Shown piece by piece: positions 45,801 to 55,399 of a stretch of 64,000 nt of DNA. The stretch is from contig JAUXWR010000404.1 of NCBI GenBank assembly GCA_030680075.1, positions 1 to 64,000 of the forward strand. The letters run 5' to 3'. This DNA is from Legionella sp. (GTDB lineage Bacteria; Pseudomonadota; Gammaproteobacteria; Legionellales; Legionellaceae). The notes beneath the pieces are model-generated. The model had not been told where the DNA came from, did no database searches, and saw only the letters and a program-made list of their open reading frames with translations. The position numbers and the translations under genes are program-made. The stretch's first letter is position 1. The number at the start of each line of letters is the position of its first letter.

Positions 45801-47810
45801 TTTATCTTCAGCTTCAATTAAGTCCCATGTAATACGTACATCATTCGCTTCTTGCGTCTTTCCAGCGGCCTCAAGGCCGTCTGCGAACTCTCTCCATTCC
45901 TCTTTACTACTTGCTGCAGGTGCCTGGAGAGTGCTCCTCTCTGAAGAGCTCGCTTGATTTGCAACGATTTCTTTTAATGGCTCGACGATGTTTTTGTTTT
46001 TCTCGGAGGTAGTTTGAACAATAATTAATTCACTCATCGCACGGGTAAAGGAGGTGAAAATTTTATTAAAAGGCGGTCCGAATTTATCGTTGCTTTCTCC
46101 TCTTATAGCGCGATGCTTAATGATTTGTTTTTTATCCTGTCTATTTTTTGCAAGCAACGCATTTGCCTCGTTGTAAACAGGCGTATCGAAGAGGCGATAA
46201 GTAATGATGGTCGGGAACTCCAGACCTTTAATACTTTCGGGCGTAAAAATAGTGCCTTTTGGAAATAGTTTCTCTGCTTCTTCTTTATATTCAGCTGGGG
46301 TTACGATAGCGACAGTCGTTGATTTGGCGGCATTAATAAAGAATTCTGCCTCGTCGGCAAATTGATTACACCAGCGCACAGTACCCATGTGCGCATGGTC
46401 TGAGCTGGATTCAATCCTGGGGGCTTCAAGTTTATCATTAAGCCCTCTTGTCAGTTCGTATTTGGTTTCAATAACCCCATTAGCAACAGCCGTGATATTG
46501 GGCGGGCAGCGGTAAGAGAAGGGCAGGGTAATATGCGTGAGTTCTTGGTTCAAGGTTTGAACCTTGCGGACCAAAGCTTCGCGTTGACCTAGCTCTTGGA
46601 CCAGACTTTGATGGCTATCCATTAAAAAACAGGTTTGTGAACCAGTTGACAATTGTAATAAATTTTGTAATTGCCCATTTGATAAATCCTGTGCTTCATC
46701 AACGACAATGGCACTGTAAACATCTGTCTTGTTAAGGGGAAAAAGAGCATGATTTAAGCGTTTTTCATCATCAAGATGTTGTTGATAGGCGCTAAACGCG
46801 TCGAGCAGCCATTTTTTTTCAACGTCCTTATGAAAGTGACATTGTCTGCTTTTTAAATTTTCATACTCGTCAGGACTAAACCCTGACATCAAGCGAAACT
46901 CTTGATAAATAAGAGCTGTTTGCGCAAAGAAATTATTATCGGGGTAAGACGCTGGATTGATTTTTCGTTGGTTTTTTTGACGGTCGATGCGCTTTTGAAG
47001 CCAGACTTTAAATTCAGCCTCACCGGATATACGGTCTATAAGCCAGGTTGTGTATTTTTTATATTCTGCCTCATCTACGGGTATTGTGCCTGGTACCTGT
47101 TCGTTCAAGAGCTCTTCGTAGGTTTTAAATTGCACCTCCGGCATACCCTCGCCTTTGGGTAGCAGATCCCATATGCGTTGCATGTCTTTAGCCAGGCCAT
47201 TTGATTGGGTGATATATAAAATGGGGGGTGGATTCTCGGTATCAGCCAGCTTCTCCTGGAGTTGTTCAAGAAGGGAAATGGCTACACAGGATTTGCCAGA
47301 GCCCGGGCCTCCACTTACTACTACGGGTAATTTCGCTTGCAATACTTGCTCTTGCTCGGTATTTAGCGTAATAAATTGGTGGTTATAATAATGCACAGGA
47401 TGACACACAATTGGCTCGTCCGGCTCGGCCTCTATGCCTGTCTCGGGGCTGGTAGTTATCAGGTTTTTTCCGTCCCTTATCTGTTGAGCAATTTTGTCTT
47501 TGTTTTTCTCAAGATGTTTCCGCAGTACGTTGTCTTTGCAAAAACGCGATTTCTGGTAATCATGATTTAAAACAGTTTCAAGTAACTTTAAATAGGGCTT
47601 GCCGTCAACCTCTATTGTGGTAAACAACAGGCGGTCACTGTCATTGATCCGCACGCCAAAAATAGGATGCCTGCCTTTTTTTCCCGATCTTTTTAAATCA
47701 AGAGAGGCTGCCTGATAGTTGCCATTTAATAATTTATCGAAGATTTTTTGATAGATTTCTACGTCTGCTATGTCATCGACGTGAATCCCTTGCCAATAAT
47801 GTAGTGTCAT
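42807..47810 (-). CDS. RelE-like/SF1 helicase/modular repeat fusion protein
   Basis: 1667 residues. 1-95 looks like a RelE/ParE fold (RHPIFGVRINDSDRLLFT and LNHDYQKS). 150-610 is a UvrD-like SF1 helicase: Walker A GGPGSGKS 167-174, DEAQDL 371-376, MDSHQSL 397-403, FSYRCPPNI 431-439, KGLEFPTII 528-536 and FTRAMSELIIV 588-598. A charged linker follows (EDKP repeats, Gly-Lys run at 691-708). From 727 there are four modules with the header NLxxLFxxxxxEKWFFDxPxxxYPSLMxGL, at 727, 1003, 1303 and 1368; three continue into ankyrin-like units (GITxxxLC...SALFWLSxxxxGRxILKKLLxxNP), two ending in ILxLIPxAN and one in NLIP. No signal peptide. Function unknown; defence nuclease-helicase or effector are both possible. 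Confidence 0.75.
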   Translation of the reverse strand: MTLHYWQGIHVDDIADVEIYQKIFDKLLNGNYQAASLDLKRSGKKGRHPIFGVRINDSDRLLFTTIEVDGKPYLKLLETVLNHDYQKSRFCKDNVLRKHLEKNKDKIAQQIRDGKNLITTSPETGIEAEPDEPIVCHPVHYYNHQFITLNTEQEQVLQAKLPVVVSGGPGSGKSCVAISLLEQLQEKLADTENPPPILYITQSNGLAKDMQRIWDLLPKGEGMPEVQFKTYEELLNEQVPGTIPVDEAEYKKYTTWLIDRISGEAEFKVWLQKRIDRQKNQRKINPASYPDNNFFAQTALIYQEFRLMSGFSPDEYENLKSRQCHFHKDVEKKWLLDAFSAYQQHLDDEKRLNHALFPLNKTDVYSAIVVDEAQDLSNGQLQNLLQLSTGSQTCFLMDSHQSLVQELGQREALVRKVQTLNQELTHITLPFSYRCPPNITAVANGVIETKYELTRGLNDKLEAPRIESSSDHAHMGTVRWCNQFADEAEFFINAAKSTTVAIVTPAEYKEEAEKLFPKGTIFTPESIKGLEFPTIITYRLFDTPVYNEANALLAKNRQDKKQIIKHRAIRGESNDKFGPPFNKIFTSFTRAMSELIIVQTTSEKNKNIVEPLKEIVANQASSSERSTLQAPAASSKEEWREFADGLEAAGKTQEANDVRITWDLIEAEDKPEDKPEDKPDQTENTTKIPRGKGKGKAKGKGKRQKSKKAPQNKVREEGSSSSTPPEVIINKLFNNLSAANLNIFFSTPNPNELLFDIPLKNYPSLMTGLCSSNEESLQTLYSYILKIQHKLKLSFSNLCVAKEEGEAPLIFHLSKTTAGIKFLNLLLQQNPALKGEITGEALCATSSNASAFSNLCSSVYGQRTLKDLFENNSSLIKGITKEDLCRHVNGYSPLHYLCISDGGPAILKMLLEQNPSIAQELTDWDLDSPYRKTADSGEIFLHTPRRFLSTGHPNVEGIPNLIPCMRNKTEKGTVRTGFTEGSSSGSIPLSEAQPRPNKNQAYVEGLFTKFETVALAEANLRVVFDRSKSYPEKWFLDVPCINYPCLIAKLAFEKKISTLLNFLRKSGKKLTLTASQLSLSTNREPSTLFYLSLNEDSRDFLDSILDDNTDTAKMLTGGSLCSTFERAKPEHFNTSALFWLSQNKDGQLILKKLLEKNPRLAEGITAKALCRTPKYGEKSAFHMLSETRDGRSILKTLFTINPLIANAITVYELDLPINEQLYGEKRTHWSARSILFETPEGREILALIPDANGSGIEKAPTLSTDFLNQSASSTSTFTKSKILQQKRSKKQITSTPSIFHVNVEQLLANFNENSLKILFSQPGAEKWFFDVPLGKYSSLMEGLRQEKKIQSLLDFMVKDEYKFCHHKIYATALLEEFNEANLSELFAEKTASITEKKPCPEKCFFDIPVGEYPSLMLGLLQENKIGILLDFLSKYDYCIYPNVNDLWEIKPKTQLPLIMNLSTTDSGRELLNHIFSADPGFITEIAEKSNTSALFWLCSDLNGRQVLQQLLKNPHIMNGITARDLCHCTHDNYSALLFLASAPDTDDNTPHLGRAILKKLLTEKPLIAENITLEDLMRCIYKEEADGTKTPIMSAYSSLLETDEGKEILKLIPSANFKEEQSPSERAKSKSPSAISFFKTEKVDSKNDDSKDTPDTGPGIGNIGSQD

Positions 47811-48030
47811 ATTATGATTCTAAAGTACTCTAATGGTCTAATTTTAACCCACTTGACGGGATTTAGCAAAGATGTACAAAAATAAAGGGCTTTTGCGCCA
47901 ATTCTCCTCTTAATTGCTGCTGAGAAGCGCTAAACCCGCACAAAACTGTTTCTGAAGTTTGGTATATTTCCCATTCCCATCGTGTAGCAATTTAAGTAGA
48001 ATGGTCAACATTTTAAGGATTGAGGTAGTT

Positions 48031-50409
48031 ATGGTTGTCAACGCCCACACGAGGGATTTTAAACAATTAGGGATGCATGATCTTGAGCAGGTTGGCGGCA
48101 AGAATGCCTCGTTGGGAGAGATGATAAGTCATTTATCAACCGCAGGCGTTCTCGTGCCTACAGGTTTTGCGACTACTGCCGACGCTTTTCGGGAATTTTT
48201 GGCCGTCAATGGCCTTGATAAGAAAATTTATAGCCTGCTCGATTCGCTGGATACAGAAAATATTACAGCGCTGACAAATGCTGGTAAAACTATTCGAGAA
48301 CAAATTCTCAATACGCCTTTTTCAGCGTCATTTGAAAAAGCAATTCTTGATGCCTATAACGCCCTTATTAAAACAATCGGTCACGAGGATTTTAGTGTGG
48401 CTGTTCGCTCGTCCGCAACGGCTGAAGATCTCCCCGATGCCTCTTTTGCTGGTCAGCAGGAAACCTACCTCAATGTACAGGGTATCGATGCTATTCTGGT
48501 CGCTATAAAACAGGTTTTTGCATCCTTATTTAATGATAGGGCTATTGCTTATCGTGTTCATCATGGTTTTGCGCATGCTGAAGTGGCTTTGTCTGCGGGT
48601 ATTCAGCAGATGGTAAGAAGCGATCTCGCTGAAAGCGGCGTGATGTTTACTATGGATACTGAATCAGGTTTTAATCAAGTGGTTTTCATTACCTCATCTT
48701 ATGGGTTGGGTGAAATGGTCGTGCAAGGCGCTGTTAATCCTGATGAGTTTTATGTCCACAAACCCGGTTTAAAAGCGGGCAGACCTTCTGTTATTCGACG
48801 CAATTTGGGCAGCAAAGCACTCAAAATGGTGTATTGCGAAGAAAAGCTCAATGGGCAAACGGTTAAAACGGAAGAGGTAGCAGAAGCCGCTCGTTTGCAA
48901 TTTTCTTTAACCAACGAAGAAGTGGAGAACCTGGCGCGACAAGCGTTAATAATTGAAAATCATTATGGCAGACCCATGGATATCGAATGGGCAAAAGACG
49001 GCATAGATGGCAAACTCTATATTTTACAAGCCCGTCCCGAAACGGTTAAAAGCCGCTCATGCCAGCAGAAACTTGAACGTTATACATTAAAAAAACAAAG
49101 CCGGGTATTAACAGAAGGGCGAAGTATCGGTCAGCGCATAGGCCAGGGGCGTGCACGAATTATCCACGATATTAGTGAAATGCACCGCGTGGAGCCAGGA
49201 GATGTGTTGATCTCGGACATGACCGATCCCGATTGGGAGCCTGTCATGAAGCGAGCTGCGGCTATTATTACAAATCGCGGCGGTCGTACCTGTCATGCAG
49301 CAATTATTGCCCGTGAGTTAGGCATTCCCGCTGTTGTCGGTTGCGGTGATGCAACCAAAGCTATTCGCGATGGGGATGAGGTAACGGTCAGTTGTGCCGA
49401 AGGGGATACCGGTTTTGTTTATGAAGGATTGTTACCTTTTGAGCTGACAACGCTTGACGTTGAGAGTATGCCTGAATTACCCCTGAAAATTATGTTAAAT
49501 GTAGGCAACCCTGACAGAGCTTTTGCATTTCAGTCTATTCCTAATGAAGGAGTGGGTCTGGCGCGACTTGAATTTTTAATTTCCAACTCTATTGGTATTC
49601 ACCCCAAAGCCTTATTGCAATACGATTCATTGGAAGATAGTGAACTTAAAAAATTCATTGCTGATAAAACAGCCGCTTATGAATCACCGGTGGAATATTA
49701 TGTTGAGCGATTAAAAGAAGGTATTGCAACAATCGCTGCAGCTTTTTACCCGAAGCCTGTTATTGTCAGGCTTTCTGATTTTAAATCTAATGAATATGCT
49801 AACCTTGTTGGTGGCAAACTTTACGAGCCGCATGAAGAGAATCCTATGTTAGGTTTTCGGGGTGCTTCCCGTTATGTATCGTCAGATTTTTCAGATTGCT
49901 TTGCTCTTGAATGCCTCGCTGTTCGTCGGGTTCGTGAAGAGATGGGGCTTGAAAATGTTGAAGTGATGATCCCCTTTGTAAGAACGGTATCCGAAGCAAG
50001 CCAGGTTATAGACATCCTTAAAAAACATGGGCTCGAACGCGGAAAACATAATTTGCGCATTATCATGATGTGTGAAATTCCGTCGAATGCGCTATTAGCC
50101 AGTCAATTTTTAGAATATTTTGATGGATTTTCTATAGGTTCTAACGATTTGACGCAATTAACCTTAGGCCTGGATCGTGACTCCGGATTGGTTGCATCGC
50201 AGTTTGATGAGCGCAATGATGCGGTCAAAGCATTACTGCACATGGCTATATCAACCTGCAAAGCCGCTGGTAAATACGTGGGCATTTGTGGGCAAGGGCC
50301 CTCAGATCACCAGGATTTCGCTGAGTGGCTAATGAAGGAGGGGATTGATAGCGTGTCATTAAACCCTGACTCTGTCCTGGAAACCTGTTTATTTCTTGCC
50401 AGGCGATAA
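48031..50409 (+). CDS. Phosphoenolpyruvate synthase PpsA
   Basis: About 792 residues, same as E. coli PpsA. It makes PEP from pyruvate and ATP for gluconeogenesis. The ATP-grasp N-terminal domain has [11 protein letters not shown]; the phospho-carrier histidine is at about residue 422 in [14 protein letters not shown]; the C-terminal PEP-binding barrel ends with [10 protein letters not shown] take the ATG at 48031, with GAGG upstream; the frame opens 24 codons earlier. It heads a tightly packed run of five genes. An organism living on amino acids would need this step. Confidence 0.96.
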   Translation: MVVNAHTRDFKQLGMHDLEQVGGKNASLGEMISHLSTAGVLVPTGFATTADAFREFLAVNGLDKKIYSLLDSLDTENITALTNAGKTIREQILNTPFSASFEKAILDAYNALIKTIGHEDFSVAVRSSATAEDLPDASFAGQQETYLNVQGIDAILVAIKQVFASLFNDRAIAYRVHHGFAHAEVALSAGIQQMVRSDLAESGVMFTMDTESGFNQVVFITSSYGLGEMVVQGAVNPDEFYVHKPGLKAGRPSVIRRNLGSKALKMVYCEEKLNGQTVKTEEVAEAARLQFSLTNEEVENLARQALIIENHYGRPMDIEWAKDGIDGKLYILQARPETVKSRSCQQKLERYTLKKQSRVLTEGRSIGQRIGQGRARIIHDISEMHRVEPGDVLISDMTDPDWEPVMKRAAAIITNRGGRTCHAAIIARELGIPAVVGCGDATKAIRDGDEVTVSCAEGDTGFVYEGLLPFELTTLDVESMPELPLKIMLNVGNPDRAFAFQSIPNEGVGLARLEFLISNSIGIHPKALLQYDSLEDSELKKFIADKTAAYESPVEYYVERLKEGIATIAAAFYPKPVIVRLSDFKSNEYANLVGGKLYEPHEENPMLGFRGASRYVSSDFSDCFALECLAVRRVREEMGLENVEVMIPFVRTVSEASQVIDILKKHGLERGKHNLRIIMMCEIPSNALLASQFLEYFDGFSIGSNDLTQLTLGLDRDSGLVASQFDERNDAVKALLHMAISTCKAAGKYVGICGQGPSDHQDFAEWLMKEGIDSVSLNPDSVLETCLFLARR

Positions 50410-50410
50410 T

Positions 50411-51850
50411 ATGCAAAAAAATAATTCCCGATGGCTTTTACTGTTCCTTCTTATCCCGACAATGGCTTTTGCCACATCGCTTCATGAGCAGGAACAAGAC
50501 CCCATTTCGTCTGTTATTTTATGGTTGTCTTTAATTTTTTCATTGGCAATTCTTGGGCGATATCTGGCCAAACGTTTGCATCAGCCTGGTGTTTTAGGTG
50601 AGTTGTTAATGGGTGTTTTATTGGGAAATATTTGTTATTTTTTTGGTCTGCAACTGATTATTATTCTGCGTGAAGGCTCGGCCATTTTTAACATTATGCG
50701 CAGTATGCTGGGAGGGGTGCCTCTCGCTGATGCAGTGAGTCAAAGTATACCCAGTGCAACCTATGCCGCCGAAGTGACAAAAGCTCTAAGCAGCTCTCAT
50801 GGTATTGAATACATCAAAGTTGGTTATGCACTTGATATGTTTTCGCGTCTTGGGGTTATTTTTCTGCTGTTTATGGTGGGTCTCGAAAGCTCCATTCAGG
50901 AGCTAAAGCACACGGGTCGCGCATCCATTCAAGTGGCTTTGATTGGTGTTGTTGCGCCTATTATTTTGGGTTATTCGGTCGCTTGTTTATTAATGCCGGA
51001 AGCCTCGTATAAATCAAATCTTTTTGTTGCAGCCACCTTATGTGCGACGAGCATAGGTATTACAGCTCGCGTACTTTCTGAAATGAAAAAATTGCGTACC
51101 AGTGAGGCCCGAATTATTCTTGGTGCCGCAATGCTTGATGATATTTTGGGATTAATAATTCTTGCTATAGTCAGCAGTATTGTGATTAACGGCCAGGTGG
51201 ATACGATGATGATTGTGCATGTCATTGTTTCAACGATAGTATTTTTTGCAGGCTCCCTGTTGATAGGCCCCTGGGTTTTGAAAAAGTCAGTTAGCTACTT
51301 TCATTTTCTTGATATGTGGGAAGCGAAGCTTTTTGTGTCTTTTATTTTTGTGATGACATTGTCGTGGCTTGCGACTGTTGTGCAACTTGCTTCCATAATT
51401 GGTGCGTTTGCCGCAGGGATGATTATTAATGACAGTTTTTTTGAGTCAGAAGACAAATCACGCCAACATACTCTGAAAATTAAAGACTTGATTGCACCCC
51501 TGGAATTTATACTGGCGCCTTTATTTTTTATGCTAATCGGAATTCAGGTAAAACTGGAGTCGTTTTTTAATTGGCAGGTTTTATTTCTGGCAAGCGGGCT
51601 TATTATTGCAGCGATTGTTGGCAAAGTCGTGAGCGGTTTAGGGGGGAGTCGGAAGAATGATAGGCTGTTGATTGGTATTGGTATGTTACCACGAGGCGAA
51701 GTCGGGCTTGTATTTGCGTCAATTGGCAGAACCCTTGGTGTAATGTCCGATGAGCTTTTTTCCGCCATTATTTTAATGGTAATCGTCACGACTTTTATTG
51801 TTCCGCCTTTATTAAAAGCTCGATATGCCAAACATGAAAAGAGTGTGTAA
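50411..51850 (+). CDS. CPA2-family cation:proton antiporter
   Basis: About 479 residues. A hydrophobic leader (LLLFLLIPTMAFA) is followed by some 12-13 membrane segments. The signature is in the discontinuous helix region: two adjacent acids in AAMLDDILGLI, as in electrogenic Na+/H+ exchangers, and MVGLESS near 155. It would exchange Na+ or K+ for protons at the inner membrane. No C-terminal TrkA-N domain is present, unlike KefB/KefC. It follows ppsA by one base and precedes nadC by three. Confidence 0.85.
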   Translation: MQKNNSRWLLLFLLIPTMAFATSLHEQEQDPISSVILWLSLIFSLAILGRYLAKRLHQPGVLGELLMGVLLGNICYFFGLQLIIILREGSAIFNIMRSMLGGVPLADAVSQSIPSATYAAEVTKALSSSHGIEYIKVGYALDMFSRLGVIFLLFMVGLESSIQELKHTGRASIQVALIGVVAPIILGYSVACLLMPEASYKSNLFVAATLCATSIGITARVLSEMKKLRTSEARIILGAAMLDDILGLIILAIVSSIVINGQVDTMMIVHVIVSTIVFFAGSLLIGPWVLKKSVSYFHFLDMWEAKLFVSFIFVMTLSWLATVVQLASIIGAFAAGMIINDSFFESEDKSRQHTLKIKDLIAPLEFILAPLFFMLIGIQVKLESFFNWQVLFLASGLIIAAIVGKVVSGLGGSRKNDRLLIGIGMLPRGEVGLVFASIGRTLGVMSDELFSAIILMVIVTTFIVPPLLKARYAKHEKSV

Positions 51851-51853
51851 ATA

Positions 51854-52696
51854 ATGAGTTTAAATACAGCTAATATATTAGTTGATGTAACGCGTGCGCT
51901 GGATGAGGATATTGGAACAGGCGATGTAAGTGCCGCACTTTTACCATCTGATTTAATGGTGGAAGCAGAAATTATTTCGCGTGAACCTATGCTGGTTTGC
52001 GGAAAGCCATGGGTCGATGAAGTCTTTCGAAAAGTTAATCCTGCTATACATCTTAACTGGTCAGTAAACGATGGTGATTGGCTGGCACATCCTGCAACCT
52101 TATGTCGAATAAAAGGCTTGGCTAAAGATATTTTAACCGCTGAGCGCACGGCCTTAAATTTCTTACAAACGCTTTCTGCTACCGCCACCCAAACATATCA
52201 TTATGTTCAGCAATTAAAAGGCACCAATGTTCGTTTACTTGATACACGAAAAACCTTGCCAGGGCTTCGCTACGCACAAAAATACGCCGTTACTTGCGGG
52301 GGTGGGAGCAATCATCGCATGGGCTTGTATGATGCCTTTTTAATTAAGGAAAATCACATCAAGGCTTGTGGCTCTATTAGTAATGCTATTAAATCCGCCC
52401 GGGCATATAATCATAATCTGTTGGTTGAAATAGAGGTTGAAAGCATCGAAGAATTACACGAAGCGCTTGGTTCTTCGCCCGATCGCGTGTTACTCGATAA
52501 TTTTACCCTCGATATGTTGAAAGAAGCGGTCGCTATTAATCAACCACGCCGATGTTATTTGGAAGCGTCAGGCGGTATTGATTTAACGACGCTAAAATTG
52601 GTAGCAGCAACTGGGGTCGATTATATTTCGGTGGGCTCAATCACCAAATCGATACAGGCAATTGATTTAAGTTTATTGATTCGGACGACTAAATGA
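51854..52696 (+). CDS. Quinolinate phosphoribosyltransferase NadC
   Basis: 280 residues. It converts quinolinate and PRPP to nicotinate mononucleotide, finishing the pathway begun by NadB and NadA at 38-41 kb. ALDEDIGTGDVS, ERTALNFLQTLSATAT, DTRKTLPGLRYAQKYAVTCGGG and EASGGIDL are diagnostic. Its stop overlaps the murG start (ATGA). Confidence 0.97.
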   Translation: MSLNTANILVDVTRALDEDIGTGDVSAALLPSDLMVEAEIISREPMLVCGKPWVDEVFRKVNPAIHLNWSVNDGDWLAHPATLCRIKGLAKDILTAERTALNFLQTLSATATQTYHYVQQLKGTNVRLLDTRKTLPGLRYAQKYAVTCGGGSNHRMGLYDAFLIKENHIKACGSISNAIKSARAYNHNLLVEIEVESIEELHEALGSSPDRVLLDNFTLDMLKEAVAINQPRRCYLEASGGIDLTTLKLVAATGVDYISVGSITKSIQAIDLSLLIRTTK

Positions 52697-53781
52697 AACC
52701 TCGTATTATTTTCACCGGTGGCGGAACCGCAGGACATGTCACACCTAATTTAGCTTTAATCCAGGCCTTAAAACAAGAAGGTTGGCAAATTGATTACATT
52801 GGTTCAAAAGAGAGTATTGAGCAAGGGATGATTCAAGCCATCAATATACCGTTTCATGCCATAAGCTCCGGAAAGCTTCGCCGTTATTTCAGTTGGAAGA
52901 ATTTTTCAGATCCGTTTAAAATTCTTTTTGGCGTATTTCAATCTTTTCGCCTGCTTCGAAAACTACAGGCAGATGTAGTATTTTCCAAAGGGGGCTTTGT
53001 CGCCTTTCCGGTCGTGTTTGCAGCTTTTTTAAATAAAATACCGGTGGTGGCACATGAGTCGGACATTACGCCTGGGCTTGCAAATCGCTTGTGTTTTCCT
53101 TTTGTTGATAAAATATGTCTGACCTTTGCTGAGGCTAAACGTAATTTTAAAAAGCCACATCTCGTTGAGGTTACTGGCACACCAATCCGTCAAGAACTTT
53201 TCAATGGGAATCGACAAGAGGGATTAAATTTATGCGGCTTTAGTCCTGACAAACCTTGTTTACTGGTGATGGGTGGGGGACAAGGAGCCTTAAGATTGAA
53301 TAAAGCCATTCGCGAGGGGTTGAGTACCCTCAATGAACATTACCAGATTATTCATTTGTGTGGGAAAGGTAAGGTAGATAACTCAATCAATAATCCCGAG
53401 TACCGTCAATTTGAATATGCATCCGATACCTTGCCTCATTTTTTTGCCGCAGCCGATTTGATTGTGTCGCGTGCAGGGGCTAATGCCTTGTATGAAATAC
53501 TGGCATTACAAAAACCCCATGTTCTTGTTCCTTTATCGGCGAAAGTAAGCCGCGGGGATCAAATTCAAAATGCGAAATTTTTCAATAAACAAGGAGTTAG
53601 CACGGTTGTAGACGATGATACGTTAACGGCAGAGGGTTTAATTGAGGCCATCAATCACGTTACTGACAACCGCGATGAGATTGTTACAAAAATCAAGGCG
53701 CTTGATATTCAATCAGCGACGATGAAAGTTGTAGCCATTATTAAGGAGCAGTTGCATGTTGAATCCCCCGAGACTGTATGA
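52693..53781 (+). CDS. MurG-family UDP-GlcNAc transferase
   Basis: 362-residue GT-B glycosyltransferase. FTGGGTAGHVTPNLALI near the N-terminus binds the lipid-phosphate side, and MGGGQGALRLN starts the second domain; SRAGANALYEILALQKPHVLVPLS is the UDP-GlcNAc site. MurG adds GlcNAc to lipid I to make lipid II on the cytoplasmic face of the membrane. Motifs such as SGKLRRYFSWKN are more like Gram-positive MurG than E. coli MurG, and it is not among ftsW/murC genes here, so it may be a second copy. It overlaps nadC by four bases. Confidence 0.88.
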   Translation: MKPRIIFTGGGTAGHVTPNLALIQALKQEGWQIDYIGSKESIEQGMIQAINIPFHAISSGKLRRYFSWKNFSDPFKILFGVFQSFRLLRKLQADVVFSKGGFVAFPVVFAAFLNKIPVVAHESDITPGLANRLCFPFVDKICLTFAEAKRNFKKPHLVEVTGTPIRQELFNGNRQEGLNLCGFSPDKPCLLVMGGGQGALRLNKAIREGLSTLNEHYQIIHLCGKGKVDNSINNPEYRQFEYASDTLPHFFAAADLIVSRAGANALYEILALQKPHVLVPLSAKVSRGDQIQNAKFFNKQGVSTVVDDDTLTAEGLIEAINHVTDNRDEIVTKIKALDIQSATMKVVAIIKEQLHVESPETV

Positions 53782-55186
53782 ATTTGTCGAACAGCAGTGG
53801 CAAAATGAAATTTTACCAAGCTTAAGCGACTACATCAGGATCCCTAATAAATCCCCGCATTTTGATCCAGCATGGGAAGAACATGGCTTTATGGAGCAAG
53901 CGGTTTCTCATGTCGCCGCATGGTGTGAGAAACATGCACCACGAGGAATGACGCTTGATATTATTCGTCTGCCAGGCCGCACTCCTTTGTTGTTTATGGA
54001 AATTCCAGGTCAAGTTGATGACACCGTTTTATTATATGGGCATCTGGACAAGCAACCGGAAATGAGCGGTTGGCATGAGGGCTTTGGCCCGTGGGAGCCC
54101 GTTATTCATGAGGGTCGTTTGTATGGACGTGGGGGTGCTGATGACGGTTATGCCGCTTATGCGTCCTTAACTGCAATAAGAGCCTTGCAGGAACAAAATT
54201 TACCTCATGCACGTTGTGTTTTAATTATCGAGGCATGCGAAGAAAGTGGCAGTTATGATCTGCCCTTTTATATTGCCACTTTAAAAGACCGAATCGGCAC
54301 GCCTTCTTTAGTGATTTGTCTTGATTCCGGTGCCGGGAATTTTGAGCAATTATGGATGACCACCTCTTTAAGAGGGAACATTGTTGGCGAATTATCCGTT
54401 GAGCTATTAACAGAGGGCGTTCATTCTGGAAATGGCAGCGGTATCGTGGCTGACAGTTTCCGGGTGGCAAGGCAATTAATCAGTCGTATTGAAGATGAAA
54501 TGAATGGTGAAATTACCTTAGCGCCGCTTCATTGTGCCATTCCCGAGCAACGGGTTAAACAGGCAAGCGCTTGTGCTGCTGTATTGGGTGAGCATGTTTA
54601 TAGCGAGTTTCCTTTGCAAAAAGGAGTCGTACCTGTAAATACCGATAGTACAGAGCTTATTTTAAACCGTACCTGGCGACCAGCTTTAACGGTAACAGGA
54701 GCGGCAGGTCTTCCTGCTATTGAGGATGCGGGGAATGTTTTGCGACCCAAAACAGCGCTCAAAATCTCAATGCGCATACCGCCGCTGGTTTGCCCCGAAA
54801 AAGCGTCAGAGGCGCTGAAGGAGGCATTGTTAGATAATCCTCCTTATAATGCCAAAGTAGACTTTCGTCTTGATGACGGCGCCCAGGGCTGGCATGCGCC
54901 ACTGCTTTCTGAATGGTTTGAAAAGGCTGTTGATAAAGCGTCGTATACCTTCTATCAAAAGCCTGCTATTTACATGGGTGAAGGCGGCACTATTCCCTTT
55001 ATGGGAATGTTAGGCGAGAAATTTCCTGAAGCTCAGTTTATGATTACAGGGGTTTTGGGGCCTCATTCAAACGCACATGGACCTAATGAATTTTTGCATC
55101 TGGATATGGTGAAAAAATTAACGGCTTCCGTGGCGTATGTTATTGGTGAGCATGCAGAGCATGTGGTTTCTGCACTTAAAGTTTGA
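53756..55186 (+). CDS. M20-family zinc metallopeptidase (dipeptidase)
   Basis: 476 residues of the carnosinase-like M20 group. Metal and catalytic motifs are YGHLDKQP (His96, Asp98), GRGGADDGYA (Asp129/130) and EACEESGS (Glu162/163), with a lid/dimerisation domain from about 215 to 340. The late GPHSNAHGPNEFLHLD segment carries the last zinc histidine. The products would be free amino acids from dipeptides. AAGGAG lies before the ATG, which overlaps murG by 26 bases. It is cytoplasmic, with no signal peptide. Confidence 0.88.
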   Translation: MLNPPRLYEFVEQQWQNEILPSLSDYIRIPNKSPHFDPAWEEHGFMEQAVSHVAAWCEKHAPRGMTLDIIRLPGRTPLLFMEIPGQVDDTVLLYGHLDKQPEMSGWHEGFGPWEPVIHEGRLYGRGGADDGYAAYASLTAIRALQEQNLPHARCVLIIEACEESGSYDLPFYIATLKDRIGTPSLVICLDSGAGNFEQLWMTTSLRGNIVGELSVELLTEGVHSGNGSGIVADSFRVARQLISRIEDEMNGEITLAPLHCAIPEQRVKQASACAAVLGEHVYSEFPLQKGVVPVNTDSTELILNRTWRPALTVTGAAGLPAIEDAGNVLRPKTALKISMRIPPLVCPEKASEALKEALLDNPPYNAKVDFRLDDGAQGWHAPLLSEWFEKAVDKASYTFYQKPAIYMGEGGTIPFMGMLGEKFPEAQFMITGVLGPHSNAHGPNEFLHLDMVKKLTASVAYVIGEHAEHVVSALKV

Positions 55187-55215
55187 AGTTGAGCGTTGGT
55201 GTCACAGCGGCTCTT

Positions 55216-55245
55216 CCCGGATTACGCTTTCGCTAATCCGGCTAC
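55216..55245. repeat. Single REP-type palindrome
   Basis: CCCGGATTACGCTTTCGCTAATCCGGCTAC, the same family as the units at 25232, 36827 and 42633. It follows the M20 peptidase gene. The rest of the 213 bp gap to comEA shows no gene. Confidence 0.8.
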
Positions 55246-55399
55246 ATTAATACGATTCGATTTTTATCAGGAATGCTCACAACTCTCTCGACAGGCAAAA
55301 AAATTACTGACATAATCCAGCCGCTCTTGTTACGGAAAATTAGCAAGAGAGAAGGGGTTAAGAATAAATCCCATAGTCCAATCAATTACGGAGTTAATT

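Noticed and set aside
45571..45957. 128-codon plus-strand ORF
   Set aside because: It is a shadow of the low-complexity linker of the 1667-residue gene, with long runs of Leu/Pro/Ser from the opposite strand.
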